Source of the DNA: Schistosoma haematobium
Lineage: Eukaryota; Platyhelminthes; Trematoda; Strigeidida; Schistosomatidae
DNA: 64,000 bases
Assembly: GCF_000699445.3 (NCBI RefSeq)
Contig: NC_067198.1
Location: 3,539,301 to 3,603,300, forward strand
Reading direction: 5' to 3'
The notes below the pieces were generated by a model. It was not told where the DNA came from, made no database searches, and saw only the letters and a list, made by a program, of their open reading frames with translations. Shown piece by piece: positions 54,590 through 64,000 of this stretch (position 1 is its first letter; each line of letters opens with the position of its first letter). The position numbers and the translations under genes were made by a program.

Positions 54590-55810
54590 GGTTTCAATAA
54601 GTACGGAGCTAACACAAAAATTACCCATAACAAGGTCGTGTGTGACCGACCTCAAGCAGTTGTCTCTTGGGCACTGCGGTCACGCTCTCAGGTCACTAAG
54701 ACCACCTTTAATCCAATTTACTTTTCAGGTACCTGCAGAACAACCCTTCCACGGTGTGGGCAACCGGGAAGTGATAACCGCCCTCATACCTCTAACAGCA
54801 CGCAAGACCACTGTATTCATAATCATTCTCCCTCTTCAATTCCTATTATTCCTCCTACATCGACTTTCAACTTTAAATTTCCTCTCTCGGCTTCCACCTC
54901 AAGTGTCACCATAGCCAACGATTCTTGTGCGCAAAACACTGTCCCAGGTCTACTGAAACCTCGCTCCAAATTACACATTGGAGCCTTCAACGTACGCACC
55001 CTATGTCAAATCGGTCAGCAGGCTTCCTTGTCTAAAACCCTAGAGTCTCTTACCATTGACGTGTGCTGTGTCTCCGAAACACGCATACAGGATTCCAGTG
55101 TGGTTATTCACTTGACCTCACCTCGGCAAAACGGAGAGCCAACGAGATACACCCTTCGTGTATCTGGTGACCCGATGGCAAGTTCTCGTGGACTGGCAGG
55201 TGTAGGCATAGCACTAAGCATGAGGGCGGAACTAGCACTGCTAGAGTGGATCCCCGTCAACAGTCGTCTATGTGCTGTTCGGCTGAACGGCTACGTAAGA
55301 ACTCGGAAGGATAGGGACACACGTCGTTGCCTTTTTGTCGTTTCTGCCTACGCTCCCACTGACTGCAGCTCAGATGAAGTGAAAGATGAATTTTACAGAA
55401 AGCTGTCCGAACTTCTTCAGAAAGCTAAACGCTCAGACATAGTACTCGTAGCAGGTGATTTTAATGCTCAGATAGGCAGTTTAAACCAAACAGAAAGGCA
55501 TTTAGGTGGATATTTTAGTATTCCGACACAGCGAACAGATAATGGTGATCGTCTGCTGCAGCTATTCTCAGGCAATCGTTTATTTTTAGCAAACACAAAT
55601 TTTAAGCATAAGGAGAGACATCGTCTAACATGGCGACCCCCTACACCAAACCAACGATGGACTCAAATAGACCATATTGCCATCAGTCATCGTTGGAGAG
55701 GGTCGGTAGAAGATTGTCGCTCATTCTGGAGTACCTGCTTGGACTCCGACCATGCCCTAATACGGGCACGCATCTGCTTGCGCCTCACTGGACGCAAAAA
55801 ACCACATTAA
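54590..55810 (+). pseudogene. RTE-like LINE apurinic-type endonuclease domain
   Basis: An open frame; a proper ATG at the 5' end is not obvious. Endonuclease motifs in order: HIGAFNVRTL (about 54970), VCCVSETRI, RCLFVVSAYAPTD, VLVAGDFNAQIG, ANTNFKHKERHRLTW, QIDHIAISHRWR and SDHALIRAR near the end. The Asn, Glu, Asp-Phe-Asn and Ser-Asp-His residues used for nicking target DNA are all present, so the domain itself looks intact. The frame stops at 55810 because of a frameshift at an A-run just before the RT part. Confidence 0.82.
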
Positions 55811-55830
55811 AATGACCCGTTAGAACTGAG

Positions 55831-57726
55831 TTGAGTAACGAGAAAACCAAAAGTAGGTTCCAGGAACAACTGAGGTCACACTTAGGTAGATGTGAAGACG
55901 AGGCTGACCCAGATGTTGCTTGGAAGGACATACAATCAGCTGTGGAAACAGCAGTGACATCTATTAGTGACTTAAACCACAGAGTTGCAAGGAACCAGTG
56001 GATTTCTTCAAGGTCTGTCACACTGATGGATTCTTGCAAACTCGTCCCACCAGGTTCTGAACATGATGAAGAGCGTAAAGAAATCAGATCTAGGTTAAGA
56101 AAAAGTCTAAAGAACGACCGTGAGCAGTGGTGGGTAACGAAAGCAAAAGAGATGGAAAAGGCGGCGACTATAGGGAACACAAGACAGCTTTACAGACTAA
56201 TAAAAGAAACTGGAATTAATAAGTCAAGTGTAAGTGAGATTATTTCGGAAAAAGATGATACTCTCATCTGCTCCCAGTCCAGACGTTTAGAACGATGGGC
56301 GGAACATTTTAGAGAACAGTTCAGTTGGCCTCCAGCTACTCTACAACTACCCATCATTCCCAGACAGTGTGAATGGAACACTGAAGTAGGTCCCCCGACT
56401 CTAGCAGAAGTTCAAAAGGCTATAGTTAATCTGAAACGAGGAAGGGCAGCTGGTCCAGATGGATTGGCTGCAGAGGTCTTTAAGGATGGTGGTCCAATTT
56501 TAGCGATTAGGTTGACTAATATTTTAGCTAAGATCTGGGAATTAGACGTTATCCCATCTGACTGGTCGCAATCACTTATCGTCCCAATATATAAGAAAGG
56601 GTCAAAATCATCCTGTGACAACCACAGAGGGATTAGTTTAACAAACATAGTATCTAAAATACTGGCCTCGATAATTATCAAACGCCTAACTAAGACTCGT
56701 GAACTACAAACTCGAGAGAACCAAGCTGGCTTAAGACCTGGTCGTGGCTGCATCGACCACATATTCCCCATTCGTCAGGTTCTAGAACACAGGCATACCT
56801 ATCGGCGTCCGACGATGGTGGTCTTTCTTGACTTAAAAGCAGCATTTGACTCGGTAGACCGCGAGACTCTGTGGCAGTGTCTGTCATTGCAAGGCGTACC
56901 TCAGAAGTACATAAACCTTGTGAAGGCTCTTTACTCGAACACTACTAGTCGAGTCAGGGCTTATGGCGAACTGTCATCTAATTTTGCAACCTCAAGTGGT
57001 GTCCGTCAAGGCTGTCCACTTTCTCCATTTTTGTTTAACTTCATCATAGACCTATTGATGGAAATAACACTCTCGTCGACTGAATTCTCGGGCATTGATC
57101 TCCTTCCAGGAGGTCCACTTATCGACTTAGAATACGCAGATGACATAGTCCTGTTTGGTAAAGACGCTGATAGAATGCAAAGTCTTCTGGTAGCACTAAG
57201 CAACAATACCAGAATGTTTGGGATGCGCTTCTCTCCCTCTAAATGCAAGTTGTTGCTTCAGGGCTGGTCTGCGTCGACACCTGAACTAAGGAAAGGGAGT
57301 GAAGTAGTCGAACGCGTCGACAACTTCATTTATCTTAGAGGTCTGATCAGCCCTAATGGGTTGGTATCGGACGAAATCTCAGCATGGATTCTAAAGGCTC
57401 GTTTGGCTTTCACCAACTTAAGTCACCTATGGCGAAGGCGAGATATCCGTCTATCAATAAAAAGACGAGTATACTGAGCTGCAGTTCGTTCTGTTCTACT
57501 TGACGGCTGCGAAATGTGGCCATTAAGATTAGAAGACACTCGTAAGCTACTAATATTTGACCACAGATGTCTTGGGAATATTGCTCGCATCTGCTGGGAT
57601 CACCGGGTAATTAATAGTGAGGTTAGACGCAGGGTATTAGGGAATGATGGTAAATCAGTTGATGAGGTTGTGAATCTTCATCGACTGAGATGGATGGGCC
57701 ACGTGTTACGTATGCCTGAACACTGA
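55831..57726 (+). pseudogene. RTE-like LINE reverse transcriptase domain
   Basis: The frame runs to TGA at 57475 and stays in register to TGA at 57724. RT blocks: [90 protein letters not shown] and LEYADDIVLFGKD. The catalytic aspartates (LDLKAAFD and YADD) are intact. After the first stop come FDHRCLGNIARICWDHR and LRWMGHVLRMPEH, the conserved tail of this family. Inactive because of the stops, but close to complete. Confidence 0.85.
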
Positions 57727-58599
57727 TTATCACGACGCGCAGTGCTGACTAGTGTTGGAGACGGTTGGAAGGAGGATAGGGGCGGCCAAACCAAAATGTG
57801 GCATTAGTCCTTGAAGTCACTAACTTCTGGTCTGAGCCATGTTGGTAGATGCAGACCACTTGGTTGGGGTCCGCGTGACAATCGTAACCAATGGTTGGAG
57901 ACTCTTGGTGACATGGCTCAGAATCGATCACAATGGCGTCGGTGTATACACTCCCTGTCTTCCCTTAAACTAAGAGATTAAAATCACTTCATATCTTTCT
58001 TTCTGCCAACTAATTCTTTCTTCCTATACTATATCCTTATTGCAATCTTTCTCCTATATATTACCACCTTTGACCTAACCACTCCTATGAATCCGCTGTT
58101 CATCTTGCTGTGCTAATGAGGTATGGCAACTTGGACCGATGCACATATGTGCCTGGTCCTACGTTGTAGCTGACTGACTGTTTCAGTGTTAAGAGTTTCT
58201 TGAATTTGTATGTATTCAAGTCAGTACTAGATGTAATGATTTCTAGTACATACGATTTGTTGATGCTCATTATTATTGAGCTTAAAGTTAGTTTTGGATA
58301 CTTTCATTATTGTTTCATTCTATACAATGTCATTTATAATTAGGCCAAGATTACATCGACAATGTATCATCATCTAACAACTGTTTTAATTTCCTGTGGT
58401 TTTTACATTGAATATAACATTAATTTTGATCGGTTAACTTTCTAGGATTGAAATTACTGACACATATATTTAACGGGTAAAATTATTTAAGATAAAACTT
58501 AAAAATTAGTTTTATCTGATGGCTAGTGTTGATAGAAATCATACCTTAAATTCTTGTCAAAATAATTTAATATACTTCCGAGATGAATATTCTCATCTG

Positions 58600-58910
58600 A
58601 TCCCTTAGTGTTCCTGAGTGTTGTTAGAGGTATGAGGGCGGCGGTTATCAATTCCCGGTTGCACACACTGTGGAAGGGTTCTTCTGGAGTTGCCTGAAAA
58701 GAAAATTGGATTAGAGGTGGTCTTAGTGACCTAAGAGCGCAACCGCAGTGCCCAAGGGAAAACTGCTTGAGGTCGGTCACACACGACCTTTTTATGAGTA
58801 ATTTCCGTGTCAGCTCCGTACTTGTTGAGACCTTCCCGCCGGAAACGGATATCCATGGGATAAAGCGAGGTGTGCATTTTTAGGGTCGACGTTTTCTAAC
58901 CCCACCCCTC
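58600..58910 (-). mobile_element. RTE family 1, 5' region, inverted (part 2 of a split copy)
   Basis: Reverse complement of about 54510-54810 (CTTGAGGTCGGTCACACACG, AGCTCCGTACTTGTTGAGAC, AAAGCGAGGTGTGCATTTTT). Its right edge CCCACCCCTC (58901-58910) is repeated at 61873-61882, where the same inverted element continues. Confidence 0.8.
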
Positions 58911-61872
58911 TGCCCTCAAATGCCCTGGTATGGCCGAGAGTGGGGTGGGTTCGCCCTCCCTCTCGAAATACTTTCACACGGACACGGGTATACAGCCTCT
59001 GCCAGGGAAGTCCTACTCACTGCCTTCTCGTGGCGGGGGTGTTGTTTACGAAATTGCGAGGACGAAAAGCGAATGTCCGACGCTTTAACCGGATTCCAAA
59101 TCAATGTTGCACATGAGCTCCAGTATCCTGTGGGAACAAACGGCGTGTGAACCAATTGTTTGTCACCGGCTTCCATGGGACTGTATCTCCTTACGATGCT
59201 CCACTGCCTTGTGGGTCAGACCATCAGGTCGAAGGCTCGGGGTGTGGCCCCCTAAGATAACCACCTGCTTCGGTTTGCGCACCCAGGCAGTATCGCAGCC
59301 CACACACAATTAATTAACTGAACTGTCAATGATCATGGAAACTTATTCTCTTGCTTCGACGAACATTCAAATGATTCAATCATTATTATTTACTGCGTCA
59401 TTATTCACACTCCATTATTCCCACTCTCTTTATACTTATTTTTTCAACTTATGCATCAGCTCGTCTATGGTGGAAATTCGACTGTATCTAAACGTTCTCG
59501 AGTCACTGTCCAGTTGAAAATTGTATGTTACCACCGAATACGAGAACTGAAGCAGTTTTTCTGAAACCACGTGCACCATTCAAACTGGCTGCCTTCAACA
59601 TTCGCACCCTGTGGCATCTTCGTCTGGTCTTGCTGGCGTTGGTGTCACACTAAGCGCTAGAGCTGAGGCAGCCCTAGTCGATTGGATCCCCATTAACACT
59701 CGGTTATGTGCTGTTAGATTAGAAAGTTCCATCAAAGTGAGAAGAAATCGGCGTGAGAAACGATGTCTTTTCGTCATCTCCGCCTATGCCACGACAGATT
59801 GCAGCCCGGATGCAATCAAGGATGAGTTTTACTACCAGTTATCTGTTCTTCTCCAGAAAGTGCGTTCGACAGATATTGTAGTACTAGCCGGAGACTTGAA
59901 TGCTCAGGTCGGGCGTCTAGGCACAGAAGAGAGTCGTTTAGGTGACCGATGGGGACTCGTTGGTCGCAGGTCAGATAACGGGGACCGTCTACTGCAACTG
60001 TGCACAGACCACAACCTGTTTCTGGCTAGCACTAACTTTCGGCACAGTCATCGCCGATGTGCCACCTGGCGTCCTCCCTCTGCATCTCAATCCTGGACTC
60101 AGATTGATCACATCGCGATCAGCTACCGCTGGCGTGGTTGTGTACAAGACTGCCGCTCCTTTTGGAGTACCTATCTGCCTTGGTCTGTGCCAATATTACC
60201 TTACTTTTCAGTGGCCAACGAAGTGACCGCCATCAACGGATTGATATTAGCAAGCTGGTTGCAACTTCTGTTGCAAGTAAGTATCGAACTGAGCTAGCCT
60301 CTAGGCTAGCTACCACTCCACCGGAAAGTATAGATGAGCATTGGTTGCAATTGCATGACGCCATGAAAATGGCGGGTACAGTCAATTGTGGGTTCGCGAA
60401 ACGTCCCGCTTTTAAGCACTGGCCTTCCTCAGGCTCCTTACAACTCATTGAAGCCCGTCGGTCTACTCCGGGTGACCGTGAGTTTGACCACAAACGAAGG
60501 ATGTTACATGAGGAAATTGGGCAAAGCTTGCGTAAGGACCGAGAAGCCTGGTGGTCGAATCATGCTAATGAGCTGGAAGCAGCAGCTGCGTCTGGTAATT
60601 ACCGGAAGCTCTTCCAACTCATCCATATCTTTAAAAAGGGTTCACGTCGTTCCTGTAACAACTATCGGGTGATAAGTCTACTTCCGATTGCGTCCAATCT
60701 ATTGGCTTATCATACTTGTGTAGGTTTTTCTAAACCCGAGAAAGATTCACTCGCGAGGAGCAGGCTGAGTTTCGTTCTGGTCGAGGATGTATTGATCATA
60801 TATTCACCCTCCGCCAAATATTAGAACACCGTCATACTTATCAAAGACCAACAATCGTAGTGTTTTTTTGACATCAGGGCTGCCTTCGATTCGTTGGACA
60901 GGACTGTTCTCTGGAATTGTCTATTGAAGAAGGGTGTGCCTGGGAACTTCATTAACATCTTAAAAGCCCTATATACAAACACCTCAGACAGAGTGAGGGC
61001 ACACAATGACCTCTCTCCATTGTTCCACTCAGGCAGTGGGGTTAGGCAGGGTTACCCAATCTCACCATTCCTCCTCAACTTTGCCATCGATGACATTCTG
61101 GAAACAGCTCTGATGAATGTAAGTAATGGTGGTGTGGTTCTGTTGCCTGGAGAAAGACTTCTCGATTTTGAGTATGCGGACGATATTATCTTACTGTGCG
61201 ATAATGCCCAAGGCATGCAATCCGCACTTAATCAGTGTCCGTAGGTATGGTTTGTGCTTTGCACCTTCGAAGTGCAAAGTACTTCTACAAGACTGGCAGG
61301 ATTCCAATCCTGTACTCACTCTGGATGGTGAGCAGATAGAAGTAGTGGAGAAGTTCGTGTATCTGGGTAGCTGCATAAGTGCTGGTGGGGGTGTGAGTGA
61401 TGAGATTAATGCACGAATAGTGAAAGGCAGGGCGGCTTATGCCAATCTGGGCCATCTTTGGCGCCTTCGTGATGTTAGTCTGGCTGTAAAAGGTCGGATT
61501 TACAACGCGTCGGTGAGAGCAGTTTTGCTCTATGCTTGTGAAACCTGGTCTCTCCGAGTTGAGGACGTTAGACGACTCTCTGTGTTCGATCATCGTTGTC
61601 TCCGAAGGATTGCTGACATCCAGTGGCAACACCATGTCAGTAATGCAGAGAGGTTCGGCATCGTGTGTTCGGGCACAGATATGATAATGCAATCGATGTC
61701 ACCATCTTGAAACGCCGACTTCGGTGGTTTGGACATGTTCTCCGAATGTCGTCCCAGAGAATTCCACGTCGTGCATTATTTACCGACTCTAGCACTGGTT
61801 GGAAGAAGCGGAGAGGTGTTCAGTGCATGACATGGTGTCGTGGCATGAAAGAAAGCTGCAAAGGGCTGGATT
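58911..61872 (+). mobile_element. RTE-like LINE, family 2, 3'-truncated insertion with 10-bp duplication
   Basis: Flanked by CCCACCCCTC on both sides. It starts TGCCCTCAAATGCCCTGG, the 5' start of Repeat A, and its first ~390 nt match that repeat; then follows new 5' sequence and a broken endonuclease-RT coding region. It ends inside the coding region (codons for RGMKESCKGLD) with no 3' UTR or tail. Family 2 is distinct from family 1 (about two thirds similar in protein) and matches the fragment at 44571-45110. Confidence 0.8.
59555..61865 (+). pseudogene. RTE family 2 endonuclease-RT remains
   Basis: Endonuclease: PFKLAAFNIRTLWHL, then a deletion of about 60 codons, then SSGLAGVGVTLSARAEA, KRCLFVISAYATTD, IVVLAGDLNAQVG, TQIDHIAISYRWRG. 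The SDH end is replaced after WSTYLPWS by a frameshift. A second deletion removes the first RT blocks, joining KLFQLIH to IFKKGSRRSCNNYRVISLL. RT core: [39 protein letters not shown] and LLDFEYADDIILLCDN, with YADD intact. C-terminal VFDHRCLRRIADIQWQHHV and RRLRWFGHVLRMSSQR. Several frameshifts; dead. Confidence 0.8.
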
Positions 61873-62128
61873 CCCACCCCTCCTTGTGGGAATGCAGCAT
61901 CGCTGTTATGCTGGCTGTCTGAAGGAAACATCTTACTGCTGTCACATTTCTGTACAGTCAGTAGTACGACTTCGCCTTCGGACCTTGGGTTTGCTGCTTT
62001 TAGTCTTACCGCTCTTCAACCGACCTGTCTGACATGGTAGGACCTTGAGGAACGGTTGTTCCAGCCAGTATAGCTCGATTGGTTAATTGCGATAGGCAAG
62101 CCCGACCACCACGTCAAGGTAGCAATAA
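61873..62128 (-). mobile_element. RTE family 1, 5' UTR, inverted (part 1 of a split copy)
   Basis: Reverse complement of about 54265-54515: CCACGTCAAGGTAGCAAT is the element's 5' start, then CAGCCAGTATAGCTCG, CTTACCGCTCTTCAACCGAC and TCACATTTCTGTACAGTCAG. Joined to 58600-58910 it forms one continuous inverted 5' end of ~570 nt, split by family 2. Confidence 0.8.
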
Positions 62129-63772
62129 CGGTCGGGTAATCTGATCCCACATCCGAATAATTTAAATGGCGTGCTTCTGACTATTTCCTGTCATGAACAT
62201 ATAGCTGCTGATGTTTCTTTCTAATGAAATAAATATTTAACATAAGAGTTTCCGTTATTCTATAACATTAGTTGAAAATCATGGATGAAATAATTCATAT
62301 AGCTTACTTTGTTAATTAGTTGTGAAAATACTTTTATTCATGGATTGATTTCTACTAGGGAGAGCTGTTTCTTCTGTTATCGAGAGTTCTCGATAACGGG
62401 CATTCATAACCTCACCTAGAATCGACTTTAAATACTTTAAGTTCGCTTTACTATTATTTAAGGTACTGTATTAGAATCCATTGATTCACCATTCCAACTT
62501 CAACCAGTAAAGCGACGATAATCGAATCCCATTATGTTGGTTTCATCACTGAATATGGTGAAATCGTAGTAGCAAAAACCTCACTAGAATGCTGGGATTT
62601 GATCTCATGTATGTTTACGATTATTGTTTAGGTGTTTATGTCGATTAGTTCAATTCTATATAGTTTCTTTGAATAAGTGTTAGAACATGTAACTACACGT
62701 TTTCCTATCGTTCCTAAGTTGGTAGGGGATTTAGGGAGACACATTCGCCCTCATCATTCTTGTCTAATTTTGGAATTGAGATGGCTTCAAAAACGTATGC
62801 GTTGACGCTGCAACCTTCAATCTTTAATTCGTTGTATTATCTCTTGAGGTACAGTTTCCGCAAATTACATATTACCAGTTGATTGGTGTTTGTATTTGTG
62901 ATTTAAGCTTTCCAAATTCGGAGTTTTAAATGCTTTTAAAATAAACTTGTTTTAACATCACACTCCTATGGGTATATTTTCGGACATTTGCAATTCGAGC
63001 CAAATGTAGAATAGTGTACTGCGAAAGTTATTTTGGCTGTAATAGCTTTACTGTATGATGCTTCAGTGTGTATAGTTCTGCCATACTTGTTTCACTTAAC
63101 TTCATCTTAAAGATGATTAATTATTACTGCCCCCATAACTTCGTTCTAAGTCGGTCCTATCCGTATGTGAACATAACTGAAATTGTTATTTGTTCAGTGT
63201 AGTTATTTTGAAAACACTCTTCTGTGGCTTTTATTCCTGAGGCATCTTCATGTTTTCTGCAGTATGTACTGTTTGTAAGAAACTGAAAGAATTATTACGT
63301 ACCAATCCTTAGTCTCATTGTCTTACCGTTTGTTAGCTCTAATATTGTAGCTCATTCACTAAATACTGGTTTATTCACCGAACATCAAACAACATGGTTC
63401 CTTTACTGATAGTCATCTACTAATCGATTTGGCTGAATAAATAGAAATCTGTAAAGATTATTAGTTATCTATTACAGAAGATTAAGAATCCGTTCATAAT
63501 TACTGATATACCTAGATATAATTAGAGAAATTGATTTATAGTTAGAACGCTTAGTAAACGATTGTCTAGCTTGGAGTTACATTAAACGAACAGCTGTTAG
63601 TTTTTTGCGTTTGACGTTCCAGTAATTTGTATGCATTAGGCTATAACTCACATTTTTATTTGGAATAGATACATCACTTCAATCGTTCATCTTGGTGTTC
63701 CCACCTATGTTTATTTTATGGTAATCGAATTTCCTTACCTATAACCAATCAACAACCACAATCCTTTTTAAG
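62129..63772. other. Gene-free stretch before the rhodanese-like gene
   Basis: No reading frame or shared repeat was recognised. A weak B-box-like GGGATTTGATCTC at 62597-62609 was considered and not called. The stretch ends in a good acceptor (ATCCTTTTTAAG, 63761-63772). Confidence 0.4.
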
Positions 63773-64000
63773 TTCATATGTTGCTAGCAAACCAAAGAAA
63801 TCTTTCAAGTTGGTGACCTTGATTTCTGAACCATATGCTTCACATGACGCTTGGCATCCAACTATACCCCCTCCACCTGAATCAGGTCCTGCAGGTTGTT
63901 GCACATGGTCAAGTGTATTTTCCGATTCTATTTCAAAACCAATCATTATTGATGTACGAAGTCCTGATGAATTTAATGAAGATCACATTCACGGAGCAAT
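63773..64000 (+). CDS. Rhodanese-like domain protein, partial exon
   Basis: From an acceptor at 63771-63772 the frame reads SYVASKPKKSFKLVTLISEP, a proline-rich turn (HPTIPPPPESGPAG) and KPIIIDVRSPDEFNEDHIHG to the window end. The I-I-D-V-R-S-x-D-E-F-x-x-x-H-I-x-G-A signature starts a rhodanese fold; the active-site loop (Cys in sulfurtransferases) would lie beyond the window. The frame is also open upstream to about 63700, so the exon could start earlier. The gene could be a sulfurtransferase, a tRNA 2-selenouridine synthase-like protein or a phosphatase-like protein; I cannot tell which. Confidence 0.7.

Larger units (their letters stand above)
54265..58190 (+). mobile_element. Nearly full-length RTE-like (SR2-type) LINE, family 1
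   Basis: 5' UTR from about 54265 (TTGCTACCTTGACGTGG), coding region about 54590-57980 with endonuclease and reverse transcriptase, 3' UTR with CATATCTTTCTTTCTGCC and a terminal CTGACTGACTG repeat. One EN-RT reading frame without RNase H or gag-like ORF, and the C-terminal HRLRWMGHVLRMP motif, suit the RTE clade. The frame is broken by one frameshift and a stop near 55808-55815 and by stops at 57475, 57724 and about 57805. Fragments of the same family lie at 11638, 14712, 18115, 42367, 58600 and 61873. No clear target duplication was found. Confidence 0.85.

Noticed and set aside
62585..62612. B-box-like GGGATTTGATCTC
   Set aside because: Isolated match, no A box and no SINE tail.
1..64000. 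CRISPR arrays, phage genes or bacterial operons
   Set aside because: Repeats are dispersed transposons with degenerate copies; no regular repeat-spacer pattern and genes are intron-split.

Overview
The window looks like nuclear DNA of a blood fluke (Schistosoma). It is AT-rich, genes are split by long introns with GT/AG borders, and the first introns are only 32-35 nt, a schistosome habit. It is also packed with schistosome-type retroelements: RTE/SR2-like LINEs, CR1-like LINEs, Gypsy-like LTR elements, Penelope-like elements and tRNA-derived SINEs carrying hammerhead ribozymes (the Sm-alpha type). No bacterial operon, CRISPR array, rRNA gene or convincing functional tRNA gene was seen.

Two complete host genes and one partial one can be read, all on the plus strand. 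(1) 6715-25265: a 15-exon kleisin gene whose joined exons total 2160 nt (719 codons plus stop). Its N-terminus (MFY start, WLAATR, NIVTAC) and C-terminal winged helix identify the meiotic cohesin subunit REC8 rather than RAD21. (2) 39578-53316: a 9-exon gene for UBA3, the catalytic subunit of the NEDD8-activating enzyme (446 aa), with its GAGGLG nucleotide loop, catalytic Cys210 and both zinc Cys pairs. (3) 63773-64000: the start of a gene with a rhodanese-like domain that runs off the window.

Layout. 1-6.7 kb: SINE tails and a rotted Gypsy-like polyprotein. 6.7-25.3 kb: REC8, with introns holding non-autonomous LINE derivatives, Penelope and RTE debris and hammerhead SINEs. 25.3-39.5 kb: intergenic, with Penelope remnants, an inverted LTR pair at 31.7/32.2 kb, and a CR1-like LINE containing a nested gag-only LTR element (157-nt LTRs). 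39.6-53.3 kb: UBA3; intron 4 alone holds an RTE fragment, a gag/LTR remnant, an inverted PBS/leader arm pair, RTE pieces in both orientations and a non-autonomous LINE derivative carrying a 328-bp solo LTR with a GTAGG target duplication. 53.6-62.1 kb: a retroelement cluster with one nearly intact RTE-like LINE (54.27-58.19 kb) and an inverted copy of its 5' region split by a second RTE family with a 10-bp target duplication. 62.1-64 kb: mostly unassigned, then the rhodanese exon.

The most interesting signals are the hammerhead ribozymes (at least five with plausible cores, at about 19.3, 47.3, 48.4, 51.55 and 51.94 kb), the paired micro-introns at the 5' ends of both host genes, and an abundant ~450-nt repeat that appears to be the 5' end of an RTE LINE joined to its 3' tail.
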